Program-made: the position numbers and the translations under genes
The notes under the pieces: generated by a model
Seen by the model: only the letters and a program-made list of their open reading frames with translations
What the model was told of the DNA's origin: nothing
Databases searched by the model: none
NCBI GenBank assembly: GCA_004563405.1
Contig: SFTH01000001.1
Coordinates: 124,001-188,000, forward strand
Source: a bacterium
Lineage (GTDB): Bacteria > Bacillota > Clostridia > Christensenellales > Aristaeellaceae
Reading direction: 5' to 3'
Length of the DNA stretch: 64,000 bases
Shown here: positions 1 to 7,877 of the stretch, piece after piece
How the letters are laid out: every line of letters begins with the position of its first letter
Numbering within the stretch: position 1 is the stretch's first letter

Positions 1-1
1 C

Positions 2-931
2 GCCTCCGAGGTGGGCACGATTCCCGACATTCGCGTGCTGCGCGAGTTTGCTGCCGAGAACGAGGATTATCCCTTCTCCAGGCTCGAACCTCTCAGGGAC
101 GTGGTCGCCTCCTGCGTGCCCCATGCCATCCGGCGCGTGGGCCTGGGCGGCAAGACGCTCATGGGCGCGGAGATCTATGAGACCATCGTGAAGAACTATC
201 CCGACGCGGAGTTTGTGAAGATGGACGCGATTCTCGAGCCCATGCGCGGCGTGAAGAGCCCGGCGGAGATCGAGGTCATCAAGTACGCCTACCACCTGGC
301 CAATCTGGGCATGGAGGCGGCGGTGAAGGCCGTGCGCCCGGGCGTGACCGAGCGCGAAATTGCCGCCGAGGCGGAGTATGTGATGCGCAAAAATGGCGCG
401 GAGGGTACCGGCATCGACACCATCGTTGTCTCCGGCCCGAACACCCGCCACATCCTGGGGCGCACCACCACCCGCGTGATCGGGGAGAACGACCTGGTGG
501 TCATCACCCTGGCGCCCCGCTACGAGGGCTACCACGGCGCCTGCGGTCGCTGCGTGTTCGTGGGCAGGCCGGACGAAAAGCAGCTCGCCTCCGTGCAGGC
601 GGAGATTCAGGCCCAGGAGACCTGTGGCCGGAACCTCATTCCCGGCAAGGTGGGCAGCGAGGTGGAGGCCATGGGCCGCAGGATCATGTCCGAGGCGGGC
701 TACGGCGAGAACTTCCTCTATTCCGGACTGCACAGCGTGGGCGTGATCGAATTTGAGCCGCCCATCCTCGGTCCCTCCAGCAGGACGGTGATCGAAGAAA
801 ACATGGTCATCTCCGTGGACATTCCCCTCTTCGAGGCGGATGTGCTCGGCTCCCGCACCGAGGACGGCTATCTCATTACCCGGGACGGCCCGGTGCGCCT
901 GACCACGATGGAGCATCTGATTTTTAAATAA
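2..931 (+). CDS. M24-family (creatinase/Xaa-Pro aminopeptidase-like) protein, 5' end outside window
   Basis: The reading frame is open from base 2, so the N-terminus lies upstream; about 309 codons are visible. The sequence has the pita-bread fold signature of peptidase family M24, including AEIEVIKYAYHLANLGMEAA at the domain boundary and the late SRTEDGYLIT block. The metal-binding Asp pair of active aminopeptidases is missing. The strand that normally reads D-L-G-A-R-Y is ITLAPRY, and the second Asp (usually S-D-x-T-R) is replaced in YHGACGRCV. A His (LHSVGV) and the final Glu (RTED) remain. Creatinases, which share the fold, also lack the metal site, so a metal-independent C-N hydrolase or a non-catalytic homologue is more likely than a true aminopeptidase. 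A strong hairpin terminator follows. Confidence 0.85.
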   Translation, partial: ASEVGTIPDIRVLREFAAENEDYPFSRLEPLRDVVASCVPHAIRRVGLGGKTLMGAEIYETIVKNYPDAEFVKMDAILEPMRGVKSPAEIEVIKYAYHLANLGMEAAVKAVRPGVTEREIAAEAEYVMRKNGAEGTGIDTIVVSGPNTRHILGRTTTRVIGENDLVVITLAPRYEGYHGACGRCVFVGRPDEKQLASVQAEIQAQETCGRNLIPGKVGSEVEAMGRRIMSEAGYGENFLYSGLHSVGVIEFEPPILGPSSRTVIEENMVISVDIPLFEADVLGSRTEDGYLITRDGPVRLTTMEHLIFK

Positions 932-946
932 TTTCGGATAATGATG

Positions 947-979
947 CAGCGGACGGCGCGCGCCGTCCGCTGTATTTGT
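947..979 (+). terminator. intrinsic terminator of the M24-family gene
   Basis: A 12-bp GC-rich inverted repeat (947-958 with 961-972) is followed by TATTTGTT. It lies 16 bases after the stop codon of the upstream gene and ahead of the promoter of the amino-acid transporter. Confidence 0.8.
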
Positions 980-1072
980 TAAAGTGGGAAGATTCCAAAA
1001 TGCGAATCTGGCGAAACATTCCAATATATGCGGAGATATATTAAAAAATGTGCCCATATTATTCCGGAATGA

Positions 1073-1101
1073 TTGACTTCGGGGAGGGCTTGTGATATAC
1101 T
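1073..1101 (+). promoter_or_regulatory. sigma-A promoter of the amino-acid ABC transporter operon
   Basis: TTGACT (1073-1078) and TATACT (1096-1101) are separated by 17 bases. A TG dinucleotide at 1093-1094 makes an extended -10. The predicted start leaves about 95 nt of leader before the first gene. Confidence 0.8.
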
Positions 1102-1103
1102 GG

Positions 1104-1179
1104 AACCGTTAATAATTCGGTTGGTGGAAAAATTGCTTGCGCCAATCTGATTTCGCGTAAAACCGGCAGCGCCGGTTTT
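1104..1179 (+). promoter_or_regulatory. structured 5' leader with hairpin just before the ribosome binding site
   Basis: A perfect 9-bp hairpin (1159-1167 with 1171-1179, loop AGC) ends in TTTT and is followed by ATAATAATT, then the GGAGG of the substrate-binding protein gene. An upstream small hairpin pairs AACCG (1104-1108) with CGGTT (1118-1122). CGGTT could instead pair with AACCG at 1161-1165 inside the second hairpin, so the two structures are mutually exclusive on paper. It may be an attenuator or an RNA stability element. No known riboswitch class is recognised. Confidence 0.45.
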
Positions 1180-1204
1180 ATAATAATTCAGGAGGAATGA
1201 AGTT

Positions 1205-2005
1205 ATGAAGAAATTGGCTCTTATCCTCGCTCTGGTTCTTGCTCTCGGCTGCTTCAGCGTCGCTTTTGCTGAGGAGCAGTCCACCATCGACCGGATTCTC
1301 CAGCAGGGCTACATCAACATCGGCTGCTCCCTGTCCGGTATGCCCATGGGTGGCTATGATGAAAACGGCGAACCCTGCGGCTATGACGTTGACTGGGCCA
1401 AGAAGCTGGCTGAGGTTCTGGGCGTTGAGGCCGTGATCATCGACTGCAACGGCGATACCCGCATGCCCATGCTGACCTCCGGCCAGATCGACGTCATCTG
1501 CGCCAACATCACCGGCAACCTGACCCGCGCCCAGACCATTGATTTCTCCATCCCCTATCTGCGCTGCGGCGTCAAGATGCTCACTGCGGCAGGCTCCCCC
1601 TATGTCAACATTGAAGACCTGAACACCCCGGACGCCAAGGTTGCGGTCGGCCGCGGCACCACGAACGAAGCGCTGGTTCTGCAGTACGCCCCCGAAGCCG
1701 AAATCGTCTATGCCGACGTCTTTACCGATCAGAAGCTGCTCCTGGAACAGGGCCGCGTGGACGCCGTGTTTGAGGATTCCTCTCTGATTGACTATGCTGC
1801 CGGCACCTCCGATGGCGCGCTGGTTGCGCAGGAGCGCCTCTACACCTCCGATCCCATCTGCCTTGGCGCGCGCAAGGGCGACATCGAGTGGGTTCGCTTC
1901 CTCGACATGTTCGTTTCCTGGCAGATCAGCTCCGGCTGGCAGGCGGAGACCTACTACAAGTGGTGGGGCACCGAGCCGACTGCTGAACTGACCGCGCTGT
2001 GGTAA
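1205..2005 (+). CDS. amino-acid ABC transporter substrate-binding protein
   Basis: This 266-residue protein is the extracellular receptor of a polar amino-acid importer of the SBP_bac_3 family. Residues 1-22 form a signal peptide ending in AFA before EEQS. No lipobox Cys is present, so it is either secreted or kept at the surface some other way. The central part shows the family pattern: YDVDWAKKLAEVLG near the N-lobe and DFSIPYLRCGVKML in the hinge region. The start has GGAGG eight bases upstream. It is the first gene of a four-gene operon with two permeases and an ATPase. The hairpin after its stop probably sets a higher level of the binding protein than of the membrane parts. The ligand cannot be told from sequence. 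Confidence 0.9.
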   Translation: MKKLALILALVLALGCFSVAFAEEQSTIDRILQQGYINIGCSLSGMPMGGYDENGEPCGYDVDWAKKLAEVLGVEAVIIDCNGDTRMPMLTSGQIDVICANITGNLTRAQTIDFSIPYLRCGVKMLTAAGSPYVNIEDLNTPDAKVAVGRGTTNEALVLQYAPEAEIVYADVFTDQKLLLEQGRVDAVFEDSSLIDYAAGTSDGALVAQERLYTSDPICLGARKGDIEWVRFLDMFVSWQISSGWQAETYYKWWGTEPTAELTALW

Positions 2006-2041
2006 GCAGTTCTGCTCTTTCAAAGGTTGTGTAAATGCGTC

Positions 2042-2084
2042 GGGGGCCCGGCTGGTGATCCTTCATCGCCGGGTCCCCTCCGTT
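2042..2084 (+). terminator. intercistronic hairpin, probable partial terminator
   Basis: An 11-bp stem (2042-2052 with 2068-2078) with a 15-base loop is followed by TCCGTTTT. It separates the binding-protein gene from the first permease. Such hairpins commonly protect the binding-protein mRNA 3' end and let only part of the transcription through. Confidence 0.6.
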
Positions 2085-2133
2085 TTCCCGCCATTGCAGC
2101 GCAATGGTCAACGCGTTGATTGTGAGGGATACC

Positions 2134-2796
2134 ATGGGATATAAGCTGAATTTCAAAGTACTGATCCAGTACTGGGATCTGTTCATGGAGGGCGTGGGCC
2201 TCACGGTGCAGATCTGTATCGGCTCGCTCATCATCGCCTTCTTCCTGGGCATGATTCTTGCCGTTATGCGTGAATCCAAGAATAAGCTTGCCCGCACCAT
2301 CGCCACGGTCTGGGTGGAGGTGCTGCGCAATACGCCGTTCCTGATTCAGCTGTTCTTCTTCTATTATGGCCTGCCGCAGCTCGGCATTTACGTCGACGCG
2401 AAGGTGGTCGCCATCATCGCGCTCGGCATCAACTCCAGCGCCCCGAACTGTGAAGTTATCCGCTCTGGTCTGATGGCGGTTAAGAAGGGCTATTACGAGG
2501 CGTCCTACGCCCTGGGCTTTTCCAAGTTTCAGACCTTCGCTACGGTCGTGTTGCCGATTTCGCTGCGCCTGGCGTTCAAGCCCCTCACCAGCAATTTCGT
2601 CAACATGGTGCTGACCTCCTCCACCTGCTACGGCATCACCCTGATGGAAATCATGGGCGTGGCAAAGACGGTCTCTGCCCGCAGCAATCGCCCCTTCGAG
2701 GTCTACATCGTTCTGCTGATTGCCTACTGCATCTTCACCTATCTGATTTCCTTCCTGTGCAAGGCGATCGATAAGAAGATCGAGATCAAGCTGTAA
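2134..2796 (+). CDS. amino-acid ABC transporter permease (first subunit)
   Basis: This is an inner-membrane subunit of the HisM/HisQ type, 220 residues from the chosen start. An in-frame ATG at 2104 exists, but GAGGG at 2124-2128 lies five bases before the ATG at 2134, and the protein then begins MGYKLNF close to the first membrane segment. About five hydrophobic segments are visible. The cytoplasmic EAA loop, EASYALGFSKFQTF, sits about residues 125-145 and is the contact for the ATPase. VEVLRNTPFLIQLFFFYYGLP matches the conserved family stretch. It is paired with the second permease 12 bases downstream, suggesting a heterodimeric channel. Confidence 0.9.
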   Translation: MGYKLNFKVLIQYWDLFMEGVGLTVQICIGSLIIAFFLGMILAVMRESKNKLARTIATVWVEVLRNTPFLIQLFFFYYGLPQLGIYVDAKVVAIIALGINSSAPNCEVIRSGLMAVKKGYYEASYALGFSKFQTFATVVLPISLRLAFKPLTSNFVNMVLTSSTCYGITLMEIMGVAKTVSARSNRPFEVYIVLLIAYCIFTYLISFLCKAIDKKIEIKL

Positions 2797-2808
2797 AGGA
2801 GGATCGTC

Positions 2809-3480
2809 ATGCAGGTATTTGACTTTGCCGCCTACGCACGCTTCAAGTGGAGCGACATGCGCATGATCCTGAAGGCCGCGGGCCTCACTCTGGAAGTCAC
2901 GCTGATCTCCCTGGCCATCGGTACTGCACTGGGGCTGATTCTGGGCCTGATCCGCTGCTCGAAGAACAAGGTCATCAACAAACTGCCCCTCATCATCATG
3001 GAACCTCTGCGCAACTCTCCGCTGATTGTGCAGCTGTTCCTGGTGTACTTCGGCCTGCCCTCCGTGGGCATACGCATGAAAGCCATGCAGGCCGCGCTGC
3101 TCACCCTCTCGCTCAATACCGCCGCGTTCTTTGCCGTGCTGGTACATTCCTCCATCATGTCGCTGCCGAAGGCGCAGTGGGAGGCGGGCTACGCGCTGGG
3201 CTTCAATAAATTCCAGATCTATACGAACATCATCGCCAAGCAGGCCCTGCGCCTGCTGATTCCCCAGGCGATTACCCTCTACATCTCTCAGCTGCAATGC
3301 TCCTCCCTGGTGTCCTTTGTGAGCCTGATGGATCTTGCCAAGGCCGGCCAGCAGGTGGCGCAGAAAACCATGATGCCCTTCACCATCTTCGGCATCGTCG
3401 CAGCCCTCTACTTTATCATTTCCTTCCCGCTGGCACGGCTTGCCAAGTACCTGGAGAAGCGCATCGGCTTCACGATCTGA
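2809..3480 (+). CDS. amino-acid ABC transporter permease (second subunit)
   Basis: A 223-residue HisM/HisQ-type membrane protein that follows the first permease by 12 bases and has AAAGGAGG upstream of its ATG. It carries the family motif MEPLRNSPLIVQLFLVYFGLP and an EAA loop, EAGYALGFNKFQIY, near residues 125-140. It is similar to its neighbour but not a recent duplicate. Two different permeases imply a heterodimeric transmembrane part. It is co-transcribed with the ATPase gene, which begins 18 bases later. Confidence 0.9.
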   Translation: MQVFDFAAYARFKWSDMRMILKAAGLTLEVTLISLAIGTALGLILGLIRCSKNKVINKLPLIIMEPLRNSPLIVQLFLVYFGLPSVGIRMKAMQAALLTLSLNTAAFFAVLVHSSIMSLPKAQWEAGYALGFNKFQIYTNIIAKQALRLLIPQAITLYISQLQCSSLVSFVSLMDLAKAGQQVAQKTMMPFTIFGIVAALYFIISFPLARLAKYLEKRIGFTI

Positions 3481-3498
3481 CGCAGGAGGTAAAGCATT

Positions 3499-4275
3499 AT
3501 GGCCATGATTGAAGTTAAAAACATTACCAAGAGCTTCAACGTGAAGAAGTTCAACAAGGAAACCGGCAAGTATGAAAAGGATACGCTGACCGTACTGCGC
3601 GACTTCACCGTCGATTTCAAGCAGGAGGGCGTTACCGTGCTGCTGGGCCCCTCCGGCACCGGCAAATCCACGCTCCTGCGCTGCATCAACGGCCTGGAGA
3701 CCGTGGACAAGGGCGACATCATCGTCGATGGCATGTCCGTGAAGGACAAAAAGAGCCTGGGCAAAATCCGCGAAACCTGTGGCATGGTGTTCCAGCAGAC
3801 CGTCCTCTTCCCCCACAAGGATGTGCTGGACAACCTGACCATGGCGCCCATCAAGCTTCTGAAGATGCCCAGGAAGGACGCCGAGGACCGCGCCCGCCAG
3901 CTGCTGGACAAGGTCGGCCTGCTGAGCAAGGAAAAGGCCCATCACAACGAGCTCTCCGGCGGTGAGCAGCAGCGCATCGCCATCGCCCGCGCGCTGATGA
4001 TGAACCCCAAGGCCCTGCTGCTGGACGAGGTGACCTCCGCGCTGGATCCCGAGATGACCAGCGAGGTGCTCAATATTCTGGAAAACCTTGCCGCCGAGGG
4101 CGTCTGCATGTTGGCCGTCACCCACGAGATGGCCTTCGCCCAGCACGTCGCCAGCCGCATCCTCTTCATGGACAAGGGCTCTCTGGTCTGCGACGCGAAC
4201 AAGGACGATTTCTTCACGGTCTACCGCAAGGAAAACGAGCGCATCGCAAACTTCCTCAAATTCATCGGCGAATAG
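3499..4275 (+). CDS. amino-acid ABC transporter ATP-binding protein
   Basis: The 258-residue nucleotide-binding subunit powers the importer. Walker A is GPSGTGKST (residues 50-58), the Q-loop is in MVFQQTVLFPHK, the ABC signature is ELSGGEQQR, Walker B is ALLLDEVTSALD, and the switch His is in AVTHEM. The family is the GlnQ/HisP group. Residues 14-30 carry a short lysine-rich insertion relative to typical GlnQ. The start is preceded by GGAGG. It is the last gene of the operon, closed by a strong terminator about 70 bases downstream. Confidence 0.92.
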   Translation: MAMIEVKNITKSFNVKKFNKETGKYEKDTLTVLRDFTVDFKQEGVTVLLGPSGTGKSTLLRCINGLETVDKGDIIVDGMSVKDKKSLGKIRETCGMVFQQTVLFPHKDVLDNLTMAPIKLLKMPRKDAEDRARQLLDKVGLLSKEKAHHNELSGGEQQRIAIARALMMNPKALLLDEVTSALDPEMTSEVLNILENLAAEGVCMLAVTHEMAFAQHVASRILFMDKGSLVCDANKDDFFTVYRKENERIANFLKFIGE

Positions 4276-4335
4276 CGGCGTGCCGCCGCTGCCACCAGCT
4301 GCCGGCGGCGTGTCGCCGCTGACGCCAGCTGCCGC
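4276..4335. repeat. two tandem 30-bp imperfect GC-rich repeats
   Basis: Positions 4276-4305 and 4306-4335 share the pattern CGGCGTG-CGCCGCTG-CAGCTGCCG with four differences. They lie directly after the ATPase stop codon, before the terminator. No function is evident. Confidence 0.7.
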
Positions 4336-4346
4336 GCAGAAGCGAC

Positions 4347-4394
4347 GGACTTTTGCCCCCACTGGTTCAAGGGGCAAAAGTCCTTTGTTCTTTT
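4347..4394 (+). terminator. intrinsic terminator of the amino-acid ABC operon
   Basis: A perfect 13-bp stem (4347-4359 with 4371-4383) is followed by TTTGTTCTTTT. A second 11-bp hairpin (4420-4430 with 4440-4450) follows and may back it up. Confidence 0.9.
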
Positions 4395-4600
4395 CGGATG
4401 GGAGCATGGCATTTACCCGAAATCCGGTCCGGCAGGAATGGACCGGATTTCTTGCGCTTGACTGATTGAAAACAGCAACGTTCGCTTTGTGGCGGGCGAT
4501 GTTGGCTTTTGGAACGGGTGGCGAACAGATTGGGGAATTGAATTCAGGGCCGGTGCGGAGTTTTTTCAAAGCGCAAGCGGCGGAGTTGCGCCCCGCGGGG

Positions 4601-5332
4601 TCAGGCGGGGGCGAGCTCTGTCAGCAGGCGGATCCATTCGGCGCAGCCGGCGGCGTGGATGAGCCGGAGCTTGCCGGGGTCCGGCTCCGCGATGGCTGCG
4701 TCCAGCCGGGACAGGGCGGATTCCGTGGCGTCCTTCAGCAGTGCGACGGCGGAGACGCTGCTCTTTACCCCGTCGAGGGCATTCAGCGCCCGGCCGCCCT
4801 GGGTGCGATAGATGCGCAGCAGTGCGGCGATGGATTCCGCATCCGTGTCGCCGCCCTCCAGCGCGGCGGCGAGGCTTCCGGTCTCCGAGGCCTGAGCGCG
4901 CAGGAAGTCGATGGCGCCGGACAGCGCGTTGATCTCCTCCGCGCGTCCGCTCAGACGGAGCGTGAGACCCTCCGCGCTTTGCACGATCGCGTCCTCCGGG
5001 GCGGAGTTTTCCGGAAATGCTGCCCGGATTACAGCATATCGCTTGTCGTCGGCGAGAATGAGGCCCGCGCCGCCGCTTTCGGCGCATTTGGCCGCCGCGA
5101 TGCGCGCCTCCAGCAGCGCGTCGCAGCGCGCCTCCACCGAAAAGGCGGCGGAGAGTCCCTCCATGCGCACGTCGGCGCTGCCCGTCGCCGCAGCACTGGC
5201 CGCCCTGTCCGGTGTTCGGTCTTCGGCGGAGAGGGAGACGAGGTACACAAAGAGCATGGTGAGCATCAGCGCCAGCGCCAGTGCCAGCGCGCTCGGGCGG
5301 CTGCGGCGCACGCGAACGGTCTTGAGCTTCAA
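4601..5332 (-). CDS. membrane-anchored alanine-rich protein of unknown function
   Basis: The protein is 243 residues from a TTG start at 5330-5332, chosen because GGGAGGTG lies about ten bases upstream; a longer reading to 5446 has no such site. A basic N-terminus (KLKTVRVRRSRP) precedes one hydrophobic segment, residues about 12-32, predicting a type II membrane protein with the rest outside. The exterior part is alanine- and glutamate-rich and probably helical. A short block near residues 60-100 (AESGGAGLILADDKRYAVIRA) resembles a SPOR-type beta-alpha unit, but the match is weak. No function is assigned. Confidence 0.65.
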   Translation of the reverse strand: MKLKTVRVRRSRPSALALALALMLTMLFVYLVSLSAEDRTPDRAASAAATGSADVRMEGLSAAFSVEARCDALLEARIAAAKCAESGGAGLILADDKRYAVIRAAFPENSAPEDAIVQSAEGLTLRLSGRAEEINALSGAIDFLRAQASETGSLAAALEGGDTDAESIAALLRIYRTQGGRALNALDGVKSSVSAVALLKDATESALSRLDAAIAEPDPGKLRLIHAAGCAEWIRLLTELAPA

Positions 5333-5732
5333 TAAAAAAACACCTCCCGGCGCTTGATTGTATGCCGGAAGGCGAGGAAATATTTCCGGGCTATGCCGGG
5401 AGGCGCGCGGCGGCTTCCTCATGCGCTGCGCAACGAGTGCGTTCACGCGAACTGCGGCCGGCGGCTCAAGGGCGACGGTGAGTTTCCCTGCGCGGCCGCG
5501 CCTTCGGGTATGGATGGAGAAAAATCTCCTGTTGATGGGCCGCCGGGTTTCCGCGTGCGCTCACTTCTTCGTGCGTCGGCGCCCTGCGATGTGGATGGGG
5601 ACAAGCCGCTGCGAATTCGCCGCTGTTTTTTGCGCGGCGATGAGGCGGAGGCCTTCCCTGTGGGCGGCGCTTTCGGAGTTCCGCGCGCATTGGGGCCGGT
5701 ATGCGGCCGCCGGAGCGGCTGTGCCCGGCAAT
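5333..5732. other. 400-base gap with no supported gene
   Basis: Long open frames on the plus strand cross this gap but run antisense into the riboflavin kinase gene, have no ribosome binding site and show no recognisable protein. Two short inverted repeats of ATTCGCCGC/GCGGCGAT type near 5614-5640 could be part of a weak terminator for the minus-strand kinase. I see nothing else. Confidence 0.4.
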
Positions 5733-6128
5733 TCAGGTATCTCTCCAGGGCTTCCCGTCAGTTGCGCCGTCCAGCAGCTCCTGGCTTCGCTTCGCGTCCC
5801 GCGTCAGCTGCATGCGCAGCGCCTCGGGGGAGGAGAACTTCTCCTCGCCCCGGAGAAAGGCGACCGTCTCCACGCTTGCGCGGCAGCCGTAGAGATCGCC
5901 CGCGTAGCCGAGGATGTGCGCCTCCACGCTGCGGCCGCCGCCGGGCAGGGTGGGATGGCTTCCAATGTTGAGCATGCAGGGCAGGCGCAGACCGTTGACG
6001 AAGAACCAGGCGGCGTACACGCCGTCCGGGCCCGTGCCCTCGATGCGCTCCGGCTGGAGGTTGGCCGTGGGGAAGCCCAGCGTGCGCCCGAGCTGCCGTC
6101 CGCGCACCACGCGTCCTTCGATCTTCAC
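5733..6128 (-). CDS. stand-alone riboflavin kinase domain protein
   Basis: The 131-residue protein matches the riboflavin kinase domain that forms the C-terminal half of bifunctional RibF. It should phosphorylate riboflavin to FMN. Key blocks are GRTLGFPTANL near residues 15-25 (the PTAN nucleotide/magnesium motif), NIGSHPTLPGGGRSVEAHIL around 55-75 with the catalytic Glu in VEAH, and the C-terminal helix region SPEALRMQLTRD. The FAD-synthetase half is absent. The start is GTG at 6126-6128, which shares the bases GTGA with the stop of the upstream esterase; GGAGGT is placed nine bases ahead. Translational coupling to the esterases is therefore likely. Confidence 0.85.
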   Translation of the reverse strand: MKIEGRVVRGRQLGRTLGFPTANLQPERIEGTGPDGVYAAWFFVNGLRLPCMLNIGSHPTLPGGGRSVEAHILGYAGDLYGCRASVETVAFLRGEEKFSSPEALRMQLTRDAKRSQELLDGATDGKPWRDT

Positions 6129-6898
6129 AGCAGGCGCACCTCCGGTATGGAGAGTCCCAGCCAGGGAATGAAGCGCGCGGCCATCGCGTCCCACAGCGCC
6201 CAGTCGTGCCGCCCGGGCAGCTCCTCAGAGTGGTAGTCCAACTGTCCGGCGGGCAGGGCCTCGACGCGCGCGCGCATCTTCAGGGCGTTTTCCCGGAGTG
6301 CGTCGCCATCTCCCCAGCCGTGCCAGATGCGCAGCGCGGGGCCTTCGGCGTTGACCCGGAGCAGGTCTTCGTCCGCGCGCGCGTTGAAGGCGTCGAGCTC
6401 CCCGGCGTACACCCGCTCCAGCATGGCGCGGTTGCGGGGCGCGTCGGGGTTGTACTCCGTGTGCGCGGCGGAAAAGCAGCCCGCGGCGCTCCACTTATCC
6501 GGCAGGGAGAGCGCCAGCTTCAGTGCGCCGCAGCCGCCCATGGAGCAGCCCGCGATGAAGTTGTCCTCCCGGCACTTGCTCAGGGGGAAGGTCTCCGCCA
6601 TCACCCTCGGCAGTTCCAGGGCGATGTAGTCCCGGTAGCGGCCGCCGTGCGCCATGTTTTCATAGCAGCTCAGTCCGCCGTCGGGCATGACGACCGCCAG
6701 GCCCGCGCGCAGGGCGTAGCGCTCGATGGCCGTCTGGCGCGTCCAGGCGCTGAAGTCGTCGCCCATGCCGTGCAGCAACAGCAGCGTGGGCAGGGGCCGC
6801 AGCTCCGTCCGGGCGTCCCGGGGCAGGGGAAGGATCACGTTGACGGGCGTGAACATGTTCAGTTTCTCGGAAAAGAAATCCATGCGAATCAGCGACAT
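6125..6898 (-). CDS. esterase of the EstA/FrmB alpha/beta-hydrolase family (second copy)
   Basis: The protein has 257 residues from the ATG at 6896-6898, preceded by GGAGG seven bases upstream. It belongs to the putative esterase family PF00756, which hydrolyses short-chain acyl esters. The oxyanion region is LLLLHGMGDDFSAW; the nucleophile elbow is GCSMGGCG; the acid is probably in GWGDGD; the His is in GRHDWALWD. It lacks a signal peptide, so it acts in the cytoplasm. It overlaps the upstream esterase by ten bases and the downstream kinase by three, forming one tight operon. Similarity in length and layout suggests a tandem duplication that has diverged. Confidence 0.85.
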   Translation of the reverse strand: MSLIRMDFFSEKLNMFTPVNVILPLPRDARTELRPLPTLLLLHGMGDDFSAWTRQTAIERYALRAGLAVVMPDGGLSCYENMAHGGRYRDYIALELPRVMAETFPLSKCREDNFIAGCSMGGCGALKLALSLPDKWSAAGCFSAAHTEYNPDAPRNRAMLERVYAGELDAFNARADEDLLRVNAEGPALRIWHGWGDGDALRENALKMRARVEALPAGQLDYHSEELPGRHDWALWDAMAARFIPWLGLSIPEVRLL

Positions 6899-7659
6899 TC
6901 CCGTTCCTCCTCTCCCGGCGCGAGCCAGTTCAGCACGTTCTGAATCTCCCGGTCCCAGTATTTCCACTGGTGGTCGCCAGGGCCCTCGCTGTAGGTGAGG
7001 CGGTAGCCCAGGCGGCGCAGGTGGTCGCGCATGCGCCTGTTCATGTCGTAGAGGTCGTCCTCCGTACCGCACCACATCCAGATTTCCGGGCGGTTTTCCT
7101 TCAGCTGCTCCGCTGCGTGGAACAGATCGTGCTCCGAGCCGGGGATTTCCTCCCGGGGGCTGAACACATCCTCCCAGCAGAAGGGCCTGCCCAGGGGCAT
7201 GGGATCCCGGGAAAGCCGGAATACATCCACGGCGCCGGACAGGGAGGCGGCCCGGGAAAACATGTTCGGCCGCTTGAACGCGCATCTCAGCGCGCCGTAG
7301 CCGCCCATGGAGAGCCCGGCCACGAAGGTGCGCTCCCGCAGCCGGGACAGGCCCGGAAGCATCCGGCGGCAGGCGCGGGGAAGCTCGTCGGCGATGTAGT
7401 CAAAGTACTTTTCTCCGGCGGCGGTGTTGGCGTACCAGCACAGCTCCGTGCCGGGCATGATCACGGCCATGCGCTTTTCATCGGCGTAGCGCTCGATGGA
7501 GCTGCGCCGCTGCCAGAGGGTGCAGTCGTCCGTCATGCCGTGCAGCAGAAAGAGGGTGGGGAAGCCGCCCTCCGGCGCGGGGCCGTCGGGGAGCACTGCG
7601 TCCATGTGCACGCCGCGGCCGAGCACGTCGGAGTAGAAATCCACATGCATCAGAGACAT
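6889..7659 (-). CDS. esterase of the EstA/FrmB alpha/beta-hydrolase family (first copy)
   Basis: A 256-residue cytoplasmic hydrolase of family PF00756. The motif LFLLHGMTDDCTLW precedes the nucleophile elbow GLSMGGYG. The likely catalytic Asp is in GTEDDLYD and the His in GDHQWKYWD. No signal peptide is present. Its start, MSLMHVDFYSDVLGRGVH, parallels MSLIRMDFFSEKLNMFTP of the next gene, which supports both start choices and a shared origin. It is the first gene of the esterase-esterase-riboflavin kinase operon behind a good promoter. The substrate is unknown; acetylated carbohydrates or S-formylglutathione-like thioesters are typical for the family. Confidence 0.87.
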   Translation of the reverse strand: MSLMHVDFYSDVLGRGVHMDAVLPDGPAPEGGFPTLFLLHGMTDDCTLWQRRSSIERYADEKRMAVIMPGTELCWYANTAAGEKYFDYIADELPRACRRMLPGLSRLRERTFVAGLSMGGYGALRCAFKRPNMFSRAASLSGAVDVFRLSRDPMPLGRPFCWEDVFSPREEIPGSEHDLFHAAEQLKENRPEIWMWCGTEDDLYDMNRRMRDHLRRLGYRLTYSEGPGDHQWKYWDREIQNVLNWLAPGEEERECR

Positions 7660-7722
7660 AATTTCACTTCCATTTCTTGAAGGGGCGATTTCCGGCAGAA
7701 TTTGCCGGAGTTTCTTCCATAT

Positions 7723-7751
7723 ATTATAGCGAAAGCCCGCGCGCTGCGCAA
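7723..7751 (-). promoter_or_regulatory. sigma-A promoter of the esterase operon
   Basis: On the minus strand, TTGCGC (plus-strand 7746-7751) and TATAAT (7723-7728) are separated by 17 bases. The leader contains a small hairpin, CCGGCA-n4-TGCCGG, around 7692-7707. Confidence 0.7.
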
Positions 7752-7829
7752 GATTTTGATGAAACTGTGACGCTCATTCTATTTTGCTATGTCGAATTTG
7801 CTTTTTGGGCCCATGGAGCTGCATTTCTA

Positions 7830-7838
7830 TGTTATACT
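7830..7838 (+). promoter_or_regulatory. extended -10 promoter element of the foldase-like gene
   Basis: TGTTATACT gives a TGn-extended -10 box with TATACT at 7833-7838. No good -35 box lies at 16-18 bases, as is usual for extended -10 promoters. It is 40 bases before the ATG at 7878. Confidence 0.5.
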
Positions 7839-7877
7839 GAAACACGAAATCCGATCAATTGCAGGAGGGTTGTGCAG

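Noticed and set aside
5354..6236. Plus-strand open frames of 205 and 292 codons
   Set aside because: They overlap the riboflavin kinase antisense, lack ribosome binding sites and show shadow-like composition.
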